The notes beneath the pieces are model-generated. The model did no database searches. It worked only from the letters and a program-made list of their open reading frames with translations, and was not told the DNA's origin. Below are positions 49,810 to 58,507 of a DNA stretch of 64,000 bases, piece by piece (position 1 is the first letter of the stretch; every line of letters begins with the position of its first letter). Both the position numbers and the translations under genes were made by a program. The stretch is taken from the NCBI GenBank assembly GCA_024280575.1, contig JAJRPV010000044.1:1-64000 (forward strand), written 5' to 3'. The stretch comes from Campylobacterales bacterium. GTDB lineage: Bacteria; Campylobacterota; Campylobacteria; Campylobacterales; Sulfurospirillaceae.

Positions 49810-50076
49810 TTGATAACAACAGGTGAATTAAAAGAAAAACTTATAGCAGGTCTTGGACTTGAAGATATGGGCATAGACGAAATTGACGATGATATGGCAC
49901 TTTTCGGAGACGATGGATTAGGGCTTGATAGTGTAGATGCGATAGAATTAACACTCATAATCGAGAAAGAGTTCGGAGTCAAGATAAAAGATATGAGTGA
50001 AAGTGAAAATATTTTTTCAAGTCCAAATACACTCGTTGCATATATAAATGAACAGCAAGAGTTGGATAAAAAATAG
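49810..50076 (+). CDS. Acyl carrier protein (second of two)
   Basis: The 88-aa acidic protein has the phosphopantetheine site LGLDSVDAIELT (Ser near residue 40) and a FGVKI turn after helix II, as in ACPs. The start is TTG behind ACGGAG. Placed between the AMP-ligase and a dehydratase, it is the likely carrier for the aryl starter. It differs from the first ACP enough that the two may serve different chains. Confidence 0.9.
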   Translation: MITTGELKEKLIAGLGLEDMGIDEIDDDMALFGDDGLGLDSVDAIELTLIIEKEFGVKIKDMSESENIFSSPNTLVAYINEQQELDKK

Positions 50077-50079
50077 TAT

Positions 50080-50436
50080 ATGTCAGCATTTTTAATACCA
50101 CATTTAGCGCCTGTCAGATTTGTAAAAGCTCTTATTGACTCAGATGAAAAAAGTGCATCGGTAAAAATAGGTTTTGATGATATTCCAACTTTTGGTATGC
50201 TTATCGAGGCGGCAGTGCAGAGTTCTTCAGGAATTATTGATGATAAAAATGATGGCAAGATGGGTTTCTTGGTCTCCCTTAAAAATGTAAAACTTCTAAA
50301 AAATATAGATTCAAATAAATACACTGTAAAAGTAGAATTAATTCATATGTTAGATAATTTTAAATCTCTTTCATTTCAAACTATTAAAGATGATGCAGTA
50401 GTGGCAAAAGGTATGTTTTCGATTATGCTCAGATAG
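50080..50436 (+). CDS. 3-hydroxyacyl-ACP dehydratase-like hotdog protein (ApeP-like)
   Basis: The 118-aa protein matches the second dehydratase type of aryl polyene clusters: it begins MSAFLIPHLAPVRFVKAL, with FGMLIEAAVQSSSGI forming the hotdog helix near residues 44-58. The catalytic His of this family is probably in the IPHLAP segment. It ends the cluster, with a convergent lipoprotein gene 26 bases downstream. Two dehydratases in one cluster form heterodimers in studied aryl polyene systems; that is family knowledge. Confidence 0.78.
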   Translation: MSAFLIPHLAPVRFVKALIDSDEKSASVKIGFDDIPTFGMLIEAAVQSSSGIIDDKNDGKMGFLVSLKNVKLLKNIDSNKYTVKVELIHMLDNFKSLSFQTIKDDAVVAKGMFSIMLR

Positions 50437-50461
50437 ATTTTAAAACTATCGGAGCATAAAA

Positions 50462-51406
50462 TTATCTTCTTATGAGCTGAGTATCCCCAAGTTTTGCACC
50501 ATCATAAGGGTTTTTTAGCCAAATTGCTACATCTTTTCCTAAGGCTTTTGCGATTCTGCCAAGAACTGAGCAAGAACTTCTATATGCTCCAAAATATCCA
50601 CCGCCAGATAATCTTGCCGCTTCAAAAGTATAATATACCTTTTTGCCTTTTACTATTGCTCCTGAGATAACTACAAATTTATTGTGTCCCGTGAAAGCAT
50701 TGCCGGCGCTTACTGCTTCTTCTATTTGGACTTTTAGTTGGAGATTGTTTCTTTTGATTTTGCGCTTGACTCTGACATTAAGGCCATTATTTAGGGAGTT
50801 TTTCACTATATTATTTGACAATGCTTTAGGTAAAGTGCACTCTTCTTTGATATTTCTTGGAACATTTGATTTTGGTGAATAGTCAACCAAAGGTTTTATG
50901 TATATGGTTTTACCGCTTAGATTTATGCCGGAATGTTTTTTATGTGCTCTCTTCTTTTTAGATTTTGCAGTCATCGCAACTGGTTTATTGTTTGAGGCAT
51001 TTGACATACCGATATTTGATAACTCATAATTTATATTTTCCTGAAGTAGTCTTACCCATTTGTTGTAGCTTGGATGTATGGAATTGTCTGCGGGATTATA
51101 CTTCATATTTCGGCTGTTTTTATAACTGATTTTATAGCCATAAGCATTATAATTTATATTTACCGCAACAAAATATTTATTCCTTACCAATATAGTGGCA
51201 ACCATCAAACCGTTTCTAATTTTTCTTATATCCCATCCTTTTCTTTGGGCACCGTCTCTGATGGCTCTGGCTATTTTGTTTGTTGACACTCTTTTTTGAA
51301 AATATCGAGAGTTATCAAAAGTTTGTATGGAGTTTGTTCTTGCACATCCTGTGATAAACAGACTAAAAATAGCAACGGAAACTATAAACTTTAAAATTAT
51401 TTTCAT
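50462..51406 (-). CDS. Putative lipoprotein
   Basis: The 314-aa protein has a lipoprotein signal peptide with lipobox FITGCAR (Cys near residue 18). A first domain (about 30-130) contains RKGWDIRKIRNGLMVATI and FVAVNINYNAYGYKISY. A basic linker (KSKKKRAHKKHSG) leads to a second domain (about 165-310) with INLSGKTIYIKPLVDYSPK. I do not recognise either domain by name. I use ATG 51406, as MIKILKGGI upstream does not belong to a signal peptide. It is in a tail-to-tail arrangement with the pigment cluster. Confidence 0.7.
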   Translation of the reverse strand: MKIILKFIVSVAIFSLFITGCARTNSIQTFDNSRYFQKRVSTNKIARAIRDGAQRKGWDIRKIRNGLMVATILVRNKYFVAVNINYNAYGYKISYKNSRNMKYNPADNSIHPSYNKWVRLLQENINYELSNIGMSNASNNKPVAMTAKSKKKRAHKKHSGINLSGKTIYIKPLVDYSPKSNVPRNIKEECTLPKALSNNIVKNSLNNGLNVRVKRKIKRNNLQLKVQIEEAVSAGNAFTGHNKFVVISGAIVKGKKVYYTFEAARLSGGGYFGAYRSSCSVLGRIAKALGKDVAIWLKNPYDGAKLGDTQLIRR

Positions 51407-51433
51407 TATCCCACCTTTTAGAATTTTTATCAA

Positions 51434-52681
51434 TTATATTGAAAAATTAGTTAATATTTTATTATTGTAAGAATTTATCATATCCTTTTCCATCTCTTCG
51501 TTTGAGCTGTATTCATAACCGAATACATCTTTCCATAAGCTGTGGTCTTCCATGCAGAGATAAAAATAGACTTTTTTATGCCAAGGTTCAAATGCTTCAT
51601 AAACCCCTTGGAACATCTCTACCTTTGTTTCGAGCGGATATGAAAATTTTCCACTTGCATCGATTAACGGCATTTGCAAAATTTTACTTTTAAAATTTCT
51701 CTGACGCAGCTTTTTTATGACAGGTTTTATGAAAGTAAGAGTTCCCATAGAGACTAAAACTACTTCTTTACTCTTAAAAGTTTTTATCAAAGTTTTCACA
51801 ATATCTTTATAATCATCTAAATAATTTTCATACACAACGATTGGATGAAAGTGAAAACCGACAAGCACACCTTTGTCTGCCAAAGCTCTGGCACTGCCAA
51901 TTCGTTCATCAAGTGAAGCGCTTAAGTGTTCTTCGTTTTCTATGATAGTTGTGGGATTTAGTGACCAGGTGCAGAGTATATTTTTTGGCACATCATTTTC
52001 CAAAAGATATTTGATATTTTTAGACTTGCTTTTTAACTCCAGTATGACATTTGGATTATTGCTTGCAAAATCAAAAAGAGCTTCCATAATGCCTTCTTTG
52101 TTTCCCCAAAGAAGTGAATCAGAGCTCTGTCCTGTACCTATGTGATAGTTTTTATTTGGATCTAGCTTTAGATTTTTAAGTTTTTTGGCAAAATTATTGT
52201 CAAATGTTATCTTGTTTTCATTGTAAAAAGATTGGATAGAACAGTAAGAACAATCAAATCCACAACTCTCAACAGCATCCAAAGTCATAAGATTGCAACA
52301 TCTGGTTTTTGGCGATGCCACGGGACATTTTCCAAGCCCAAGCTCTTTTTTGTCATTTTGGATAAAACTAATTTTCCTTGAATTGTCATACTTTGCGGAA
52401 GTAGCAAAACTCTTGTAGCTTTTAGGTCTGTTTTTGAGATTTTCCCAAATTTTCCTTACAAGTATAAAAGTTTTCTTCCTGTTTTCTTTGTCTTCCCATA
52501 TCTCATAAACTCTTTTTTCATCCCACATATCAAAGTCGATACTCATATCAATCAACTGTTTCAACTCTTGAAAAGAAAAGCCGAACCTCAAAGCCTTTTC
52601 TTTTATGAATTCTCGTGTTTTTGAGTCAAGTTGCAAGAAGTAGGTATTTTTTATATTTTTTTCAACTTTCTCTTTAAACAT
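51434..52681 (-). CDS. Radical SAM protein, spore photoproduct lyase-like
   Basis: The 415-aa protein carries the radical SAM cluster motif CGFDCSYCSIQSFY near residues 138-151 (C-x3-C-x2-C). The upstream SPL-like block is CPVASPKTRCCNLMTLDAVE. Later blocks LKSKSKNIKYLL and SLNPTTIIENEEHLS match SplB. SplB repairs the spore photoproduct thymine dimer, but these bacteria do not form spores, so the substrate is uncertain; related proteins of this group occur in many non-sporulating bacteria. Its start overlaps the end of the upstream nucleosidase frame by eight bases once a frameshift there is corrected. Confidence 0.82.
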   Translation of the reverse strand: MFKEKVEKNIKNTYFLQLDSKTREFIKEKALRFGFSFQELKQLIDMSIDFDMWDEKRVYEIWEDKENRKKTFILVRKIWENLKNRPKSYKSFATSAKYDNSRKISFIQNDKKELGLGKCPVASPKTRCCNLMTLDAVESCGFDCSYCSIQSFYNENKITFDNNFAKKLKNLKLDPNKNYHIGTGQSSDSLLWGNKEGIMEALFDFASNNPNVILELKSKSKNIKYLLENDVPKNILCTWSLNPTTIIENEEHLSASLDERIGSARALADKGVLVGFHFHPIVVYENYLDDYKDIVKTLIKTFKSKEVVLVSMGTLTFIKPVIKKLRQRNFKSKILQMPLIDASGKFSYPLETKVEMFQGVYEAFEPWHKKVYFYLCMEDHSLWKDVFGYEYSSNEEMEKDMINSYNNKILTNFSI

Positions 52682-53194
52682 ATTTTTCCCATTTTTTTAT
52701 ACTGTTTTTTATCAAGTTTTCAACAAACTTTTTTCGGGTATAGTTGTATCCAAATAATCTGAAACTACCTTGAAGATGTAAATATTCTCAGCCCCCAACG
52801 ACTTTTTGCAAATCTCAAGAAAGCTGAATGATTCCATATCTACCAAAGTAGTATCAAGCTCATTCTTATCATCAAGCGATTTAGAAACAGAAGTTATATC
52901 CGTTGTATCTATATCGTCAAGCTTATGATTTATGCAAAACAGGGAGCCAATTTCAATTTTTTTATCTTTGCACCCTGCTATCCCTATATTCACAGCTTTT
53001 TCAATCCCAAATCTTTTTAAAATATCCCCTACATGTAGAGTATTTTTTGCTCCCATACCACTGACTATAAGAAGAATATGATTCTTGATATAAATTCTAT
53101 AAGGCTTTTTCTGTAAGCACTGCATTTTAAAATATTCTATCAAAGGTTTAGCTTCGGCAAAAAGTGCAGTATGGATTAATGTGTATTTATTCAT
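52674..53194 (-). pseudogene. Nucleoside phosphorylase/nucleosidase superfamily protein, probable frameshift near the end
   Basis: The protein resembles the PNP/MTAN fold: LIHTALFAEAKPLIEYF, IVSGMGAKNTLHVG, AVNIGIAGCKD and the catalytic-type VDMESFSFLEICKK are present, as is FKVVSDYLD. It probably cleaves or binds a nucleoside. As written it stops at 52712 after 160 aa. Adding one base in the three-base A run at 52725-52727 gives the tail KSFVENLIKNSIKKWEKYV, and a TAA at 52674-52676 overlapping the radical SAM start. The run is short, so this correction is less certain than the others. Pairing with an SPL-like gene suggests joint handling of damaged nucleosides. Confidence 0.75.
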
Positions 53195-53280
53195 ATAGAG
53201 ATTATATCAATATTTTAATAAGAATTTCTATATAATACTTACGCCTTATCAACTTGAATCACAGGTTTTTTAACAAATCA

Positions 53281-53318
53281 AACTTTAAGAGACCGCTGCG
53301 CAGCGGTCTCTTAAAGTT
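53281..53318. repeat. Perfect 38-bp palindrome
   Basis: The left arm AACTTTAAGAGACCGCTGC is exactly reversed in the right arm GCAGCGGTCTCTTAAAGTT with no spacer. The core is GC-rich in an AT-rich region. It lies between the permease 3' end (53395) and the nucleosidase 5' end (53194), both on the minus strand. It could be a terminator for the permease or a protein-binding site. Confidence 0.85.
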
Positions 53319-53394
53319 GCAAGTTATTAAAATGCTTTCTTTAGCTATCTAAAAAAAATTAAAGTTTAACTCAGACTATTTTATCTGCTAAGCA

Positions 53395-54642
53395 CTATAT
53401 CTTTTTAAAATATGTAAATACAAATAATCCTATGATTGTTAATAATATAAAAATATTTGAAAATAGTAAAATTGTAAAAAATAGCAGAGCTAACAATACA
53501 GCACCATTTTTCAAAAAACCTTTTTCAAATAATATTATAGCTGTGATCAGTCCTATGATCGCATTTGCTATAAAAAAACCATCAGCAAAGGCTACCAGAT
53601 TTTCTAAGCTTAAATAATCTATATAAACTAAAGCAAGAATTATAAAGTATATAAGTGATAAAGAATTCAGCGCTCCAATCGGTGTACCGTTTTTTGAATG
53701 CTTTGATGTATAAGGCGTGAGATGTAAAGATGAGATAAGTCTGGCAACTCCTCCCACAAAGAGGATGAGAGTGCCGATACATAAGACCACGGATACACTC
53801 GTAAGAATAATTTGTGAGTAGTCATTAAATATAGGCTCAATAAGCCATACTAATTTAAAAGATGAATTTTTCTCTCCAAAATCTCCAAAACATACTGCTA
53901 GTGCTATGAGAAAATAGACCAAAGAAACAATAACCGCAGAAAATATAACTGCTTTTGTCAGTGTTTTTGCATCTTTTACTTCATTTGAATAATTTCCTAT
54001 AATCTCCCATCCGACTATAGCCCAAAAGACAAGCATAAAAGAGTGGCCAATCTCACCAATGTTTATGCTTGGAAGTACAAATTTAAAGCTCTCTACCTGT
54101 AGTAAAATATCTATACTGGATATCAGAAAAATGATAGTTATCGTAGAGGTAACGATAAGCATCAACTTGCCTAAAAAATCTATTTTTATCAAAAGCATAA
54201 TATATGTAAGAAGATATATAAAAAAACTTAGAGTGACAATCGAAGTATTTGGAAAATAATCGGTTATAAAGTTAGCGGCAACCAATAAAACAGCGACAGG
54301 CCCGAAAAATACAGCACAGACAAGGTATAGTGAAGTTAATAATTGATACTTTTTACCCATAGCTGCTTTAGTAGCCAACTAAACGCCGCCATCGCCCGGG
54401 TATAAAATCGAAAGTTTCCCGAAAACTAACGCAAATATAAAACCAAGCACAAGAATACAAGACCATATAACCAAAGAGTAATTTCCGATGGCATTATATA
54501 AAAGAGGTGGAAGAAGAATCACTCCGGAGCCCAAAATAGGACCTATTATGAGCCCTGAGAGTGTAAGGGTGTTTAGTTTTGTGCTTTTTTTCAAAAATAT
54601 CCTTTCCATATAGGAGGTATATTGTATCCAAAAGTATTTCAA
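53395..54642 (-). pseudogene. APC superfamily amino acid permease with one in-frame TAG
   Basis: The full frame of about 415 codons encodes a twelve-helix-type transporter. The N-terminal part has LTLSGLIIGPILGSGVILLPPLL, the family's helix I signature, then LYPGDGGV. A TAG at 54379-54381 (minus strand) interrupts it after GDGGV, and the same frame resumes with LATKAAMGKKYQLLTSLYL. Relatives carry Tyr or another aromatic residue here, so a single-base change is likely. The substrate is unknown. The start is uncertain: TTG 54642 or ATG 54609 are both possible. It follows the ArsR-like gene immediately and may be cotranscribed with it. Confidence 0.78.
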
Positions 54643-54643
54643 A

Positions 54644-54952
54644 CTATTTTTTCTTACAAACTATCAACTTGGGCAGAGATGAAAGATTTTCTTTCATCTC
54701 TTTTTCCCAACACTTCAAAACAGGGTCTGTCTTCCTAGATATAGAGTAATATACCCACTGTTTATTTTGAGTGGTTGTTAATATTTTGGCTTCTCTCATT
54801 CGTTTTAAATGCCTTGATACTAATGGTTGCGATAGATTTAAGGTATCGCATATCTCGCAAACACACAACTCTTTATCTCTTAAAAGAAGGGCAAATATAT
54901 CAAGTCTGTTTTTATCACTGAATATTTTAGCTACTGTTACTAATCTTTGCAT
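54644..54952 (-). CDS. ArsR/SmtB family metal-responsive repressor
   Basis: The 102-aa winged-helix protein begins QRLVTVAKIFSDKNRLDIF. The sensor motif ELCVCEICDTL (Cys near residues 29, 31 and 34) is of the ArsR arsenite/antimonite type, and recognition helix SQPLVSRHLKRMREA follows. I use ATG 54952. The protein should release its operator when a soft metal or metalloid binds. A 22-bp palindrome lies between it and the divergent permease gene. The ligand cannot be read from sequence with certainty. Confidence 0.9.
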   Translation of the reverse strand: MQRLVTVAKIFSDKNRLDIFALLLRDKELCVCEICDTLNLSQPLVSRHLKRMREAKILTTTQNKQWVYYSISRKTDPVLKCWEKEMKENLSSLPKLIVCKKK

Positions 54953-54976
54953 CAATTTAAGCTCCTTTAAAGCAAA

Positions 54977-55016
54977 GTTATATAACAATTTAGTTATATA
55001 ACAATATTGTTATATA
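54977..55016. promoter_or_regulatory. Predicted ArsR-family operator
   Basis: TATATAACAATATTGTTATATA at 54995-55016 is a perfect 22-bp palindrome, and its left half GTTATATAACAAT also occurs 16 bases upstream (54977-54989). The site covers the intergenic region between the regulator and the divergent permease gene, so it may control both. Confidence 0.75.
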
Positions 55017-55038
55017 TTTTAGCATAAAGGATAGAAAA

Positions 55039-56118
55039 TTGGAAATTTTTTATGATTTTTTTCACTCTCTTGTCGAATTAAGCAATGCTATGGCACCTTA
55101 TATTCTTTTTGGACTAATTTTTGCAGGAATATTGCACGAACTTGTGCCACAAAGTTTGGTAACCAAACATCTTGGAAAAGGAGATGTAACATCAGTGATA
55201 AAATCTACCCTTTTTGGTATTCCTCTTCCGGTTTGCTCCTGTGGCGTTATACCTCTTGCTGCAAGTATCAAAAAGAGTGGGGCTAGTAAAGGCTCGACTC
55301 TTTCTTTTTTAATCTCAACACCAATAACGGGAGTTGATTCTATATTGGCAATATATGGGATGTTTGGCTGGATATTTACGATATACAGAATACTATCTTC
55401 TATGTTTATTGCTATGATAGCAGGTATATTGATAAATATATTTGATAAAGAAGAGGAAAAAACTGCAAAATTTTCACTCTCAGGCGGAGCTAATTTACTC
55501 AAGCCAAAGATGAATTCTTTCATATCTTTTTCGTTGGAAGATGAGCTTAAACCAAAAGTTAAATCAAGAAACTTTTCATTAAAAAGAGTTCTCAAATATA
55601 CATTTGTCACGCTTTTGGGAGATATAGCCAAGCCTCTTTTTTGGGGTTTATTGTTAGGTGCTGCCATAAGTGTAGCTATACCAGGAAACCTGAGTAATAT
55701 CTTGGGTGAATATACTTGGATTTCTTATATTATAGCAGTAGCGATAGCAGTTCCTATGTATGTTTGTGCCACTGCTTCACTTCCAATCGCAGCAGCTTTG
55801 ATGCTATCGGGTGTGAGTGCGGGAGCCGCTTTTGTATTTTTAAGTGCAGGACCGGCTACGAATATAGTGACTATCAGCGTTGTTAAAAAGATGCTAGGTT
55901 CTCGATCTGTTTATATTTATCTAGGAAGTATAACAATCGGTAGTTTGCTTTTTGGCTTAGGACTTGATTATATATTTGATATTTCAAATATTAATCCAGC
56001 TTCTATAGTAAATATCGAGGAAAATTCGAGCATTATAACTATTTTAAGTAGTATTATTTTATGGGGGTTTATATTATACTTTTTGCTCGGAAAATATTTG
56101 AGAAAAATAGCTAACTAA
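55039..56118 (+). CDS. Permease of the SO_0444/ArsP-like metal efflux type
   Basis: The 359-aa protein belongs to the DUF318 permeases, with about eight to ten TM helices. The Cys motif PLPVCSCGVIPLAASIKKSG lies near residues 61-80, then SFLISTPITGVDSILAIYG, and a second half with YVCATASLPIAAALMLSGV. The paired Cys are typical of the SO_0444-type Cu/Zn exporters; ArsP (organoarsenical efflux) is a close alternative. It starts at TTG after AAGGATAG. An ArsR repressor with a soft-metal site lies divergently upstream and probably regulates it. Confidence 0.82.
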   Translation: MEIFYDFFHSLVELSNAMAPYILFGLIFAGILHELVPQSLVTKHLGKGDVTSVIKSTLFGIPLPVCSCGVIPLAASIKKSGASKGSTLSFLISTPITGVDSILAIYGMFGWIFTIYRILSSMFIAMIAGILINIFDKEEEKTAKFSLSGGANLLKPKMNSFISFSLEDELKPKVKSRNFSLKRVLKYTFVTLLGDIAKPLFWGLLLGAAISVAIPGNLSNILGEYTWISYIIAVAIAVPMYVCATASLPIAAALMLSGVSAGAAFVFLSAGPATNIVTISVVKKMLGSRSVYIYLGSITIGSLLFGLGLDYIFDISNINPASIVNIEENSSIITILSSIILWGFILYFLLGKYLRKIAN

Positions 56119-56353
56119 AGATAATAATCTATTTTTAAATAGTTTAAAATGATAAATATTATTATATTTATTAAATTTATATTTATTTATTAATTTTTTA
56201 AATTCTGTCCACCTAGTTACCAAAAATAGGGATATTTGGGAGATATATATTGAATTATATTTAATTTTGGTTTAGTTTTGTTAAATAATCTTTTAATTTT
56301 ATTTACTTTTTGAGGTGTAAGATTTCACAAATAAAAACCAAAAGGAGCCGTGA

Positions 56354-57324
56354 ATGAAAAAGGAATTAATTACCTCAATAGCTTTAGCCGCATTTATGTT
56401 AAGTGTGCCTGCGCTTCAAGCATCAAAGGTTAATAGTATCAAAAAGGAGGTTAGCTTTCAAAATAAAAATTTTAAAGCTGCTTCGCAAGATATCCAAAAA
56501 GGATTAAATGATACTCTAAGCGCTATCAAAGCTTTAGAGAAAAATAATACAAAGGCAGCCAAGAAAAATCTTCAAGAAGCAACAAAGTATTTTGACAATT
56601 CTTTGAAATCAGATCCAAAACTTGCCCTTGTTCCTATAGATGAGAGCGTGATTGCATATGAGTATAATGGATCTCCCAAAAATATAAAAGATGCTGTTGA
56701 TATTGCAAAAAGTATGCTAGCTAAAAATAATTTACAGTTTGCAAGAGATATTCTTAAACCCTTAAAAGATGAAATTGTTATAACAACACATTATATACCT
56801 ATGGATATGTACCCAAATACGACAAAGATAGCTTCAAAATTATTAGCAAAAGGGAAAGCCAAAAAAGCCTTATTAGAGTTAAAACTAGGACTAAGTACTA
56901 TAGTAGGGGATCAAGTCACGATGCCAATCCCTCTTTTAGTGTCACAAGATTTGGTTACTTATGTATCTAAATTGATAAAACAAAGAAAAAAGAGGCTTTA
57001 GGTTTATTGACAAGAGCAAATATCGAGTTGGATAAGGCTGTTCTTTTAGGATATGCATCAAAACACTCAAGTGAGTACAAATCGTTAAAAAGTAAAATTT
57101 TAGCTATACAAAAAGAGATAAAAGGCAAAAATAAAGTAGAGAAATTATATCGAGATATCAAAAAAGATTTTAAATCCCTAGTTCATAAAACAAGAGGGGA
57201 AAGAAAAAGTTTTGATCCAAATTCAGTTTGGAATAATACAAAAAAAGAGCATAAAAGTGCCGTAAAAGAAGAAGATAATGATGTAATTAATTACGCTCAA
57301 AAGTCAAAAGAAGATGCTTATTGA
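56354..57324 (+). pseudogene. YfdX family exported protein, one-base frameshift
   Basis: The protein has a signal peptide (KKELITSIALAAFMLSVPALQASK) and a helical mature part with the YfdX pattern (DTLSAIKALEKNNTKAAKKN, LALVPIDESVIAYEY and FARDILKPLKDEIVITTHYI). The frame stops at 57001. Adding one A to the run 56977-56980 gives KLIKTKKKEALGLLTRANIE and continues to 57324, about 323 aa, the family's normal size. YfdX proteins are periplasmic and linked to acid or antibiotic stress in enterobacteria; the function here is unknown. A GGAGCC ribosome site precedes the ATG. Confidence 0.85.
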
Positions 57325-57331
57325 TAGTTAA

Positions 57332-57368
57332 ATTTATGCCAAAGCAATCAAAATGCTTTGGCATAAAT
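57332..57368 (+). terminator. Hairpin after the yfdX-like gene
   Basis: ATTTATGCCAAAGCA and TGCTTTGGCATAAAT form a perfect 15-bp stem around ATCAAAA, eight bases after the stop. No long T-run follows on the plus strand, so termination may be partial. Confidence 0.7.
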
Positions 57369-57420
57369 ATGTTGCGAGATAAAAAACTTATAATATTTAA
57401 TACTTCTTGATAATATTCTG

Positions 57421-57516
57421 AACCTTGTATAGCTGTCTTAAGCCAAACTACCACATACTAGCGATTTTTGAAACGCACATTTGCTTCGTTTCAAAGTAGC
57501 TATATAGTGACAAGGT
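57421..57516. other. Structured intergenic element of about 95 bp
   Basis: Outer arms ACCTTGT (57422-57428) and ACAAGGT (57510-57516) enclose an inner hairpin TTTGAAACG/CGTTTCAAA (57467-57475 and 57487-57495). The rest of the gap between the yfdX-like gene and the FTR1 gene shows nothing else except the Fur-like box. It could be a small RNA, a leader structure or a relic of a miniature mobile element. Confidence 0.4.
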
Positions 57517-57582
57517 CAATCAATAATTTTTCAGATCTAATTTTTAATAAAATTTCAGTAAACTTTAAATGACTATATATTA

Positions 57583-57601
57583 TGATATTGATTATCAAAA
57601 T
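57583..57601 (+). promoter_or_regulatory. Predicted Fur box upstream of the iron permease
   Basis: TGATATTGATTATCAAAAT resembles the Fur consensus GATAATGATTATCATTATC. It lies 15 bases before the FTR1-type permease gene, where a repressor would block transcription under iron-replete conditions. Confidence 0.65.
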
Positions 57602-57615
57602 AAAAAAGGAATGAT

Positions 57616-58419
57616 ATGGAAGAGTTTATTGTAACATTTAGAGAGTCGCTGGAAGCTGCTCTTATCATAGGTATAATATTTAGCTATTTAAAAAAAACTG
57701 ATAAAAGGCAATTTTATCAGTTTGTGTATTATGGAATTATATTTGGTATATTGGGAAGTATTCTGGTTGCTTTAGGCTTTTTTCATTTATTTGGAGGTTT
57801 TAGCGGTATTTCTGAGAAAATTTTTGAAGGTACAACTATGATTTTGGGTGCTGTGTTGATAGTTTATCTTATAATATGGATGGCTAGCAAAAAAGAGACT
57901 TCAAAATTAATTAAAAATCAAGTTGATATGGCATTGAAAAATAGTGGTTTTGGCCTTATGTTTTTGGTTTTTATATCAGTTTTGAGAGAAGGCGTGGAAA
58001 CTACACTATTTTTAAATGCTGTTGTGTCAAATCAAACAGGCATTTCACAGATATTTGCTTTTTCGGGAGTGATAGGAGGGCTGCTGGTTGGATATGTAGT
58101 GTATCTTGGCTTTAAAGGTATGAATTTAAAATATCTATTTGGCATTAGTAGTGCATTGTTGATACTATTTGCAGCAGGATTATTTGCTCATGGAGTCCAT
58201 GAATTTCAAGAGGCTGGTTTAATTCCCACATTTTTTGAGCATATTTGGGATATAAATTACATAATTAATGAAAACAGTCTTGTCGGCGGTTTTATGAAGT
58301 CCTTATTCGGATATAACGCCAATCCTTCGCTGATAGAAGTTTTTGTTTATTGTACTTCTTTTGTTCTAATGATATTGCTTTATAATAGAAAAAATCAATG
58401 TGCCAAATCTTTGATATAA
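57616..58419 (+). CDS. FTR1 family iron permease
   Basis: The 267-aa protein has about seven TM helices and both REXXE iron-binding motifs of Ftr1/EfeU: TFRESLEAALIIG near residues 10-22 and LREGVETTLFLN near 123-134. It imports ferric or ferrous iron. It has no extra periplasmic domain, unlike some FTR1 proteins, so partner proteins may be elsewhere. The ATG follows AAAAAGGAATGAT. A Fur-like box upstream suggests induction by iron limitation. Confidence 0.92.
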   Translation: MEEFIVTFRESLEAALIIGIIFSYLKKTDKRQFYQFVYYGIIFGILGSILVALGFFHLFGGFSGISEKIFEGTTMILGAVLIVYLIIWMASKKETSKLIKNQVDMALKNSGFGLMFLVFISVLREGVETTLFLNAVVSNQTGISQIFAFSGVIGGLLVGYVVYLGFKGMNLKYLFGISSALLILFAAGLFAHGVHEFQEAGLIPTFFEHIWDINYIINENSLVGGFMKSLFGYNANPSLIEVFVYCTSFVLMILLYNRKNQCAKSLI

Positions 58420-58507
58420 TTAACTAAAATTACTATATTTTGTCTTAGAAATATATGAAAAATGTGGTAAAATAGTAGAAAATAGATAAGTTACAAAGGA
58501 GGATTTT

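Larger units (their letters stand above)
32161..50436 (+). other. Flexirubin-like aryl polyene/dialkylresorcinol biosynthetic cluster
   Basis: This is an 18-kb run of plus-strand genes with mostly overlapping ends, flanked by minus-strand genes on both sides. It combines an aryl polyene set (ketosynthases, ketosynthase-like partners, ACPs, hotdog dehydratases, ketoreductase, AMP-ligase, ammonia-lyase, acyltransferase, LolA-like and MMPL proteins, COG4648-type membrane protein) with DarA/DarB and an ABC-2 exporter. That combination is the layout known for flexirubin pigments of Bacteroidetes. The product is inferred, not observed. A repeat module is embedded at 40636-40851. Four genes have small lesions that are probably sequence errors (darA, darB, the ketoreductase and the acyltransferase). 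Confidence 0.85.

Noticed and set aside
49521..50324. A 267-codon frame on the minus strand opposite the AMP-ligase, ACP and dehydratase.
   Set aside because: It spans three real genes on the other strand and is rich in Ser, Ile and Phe, as antisense frames in AT-rich DNA are.
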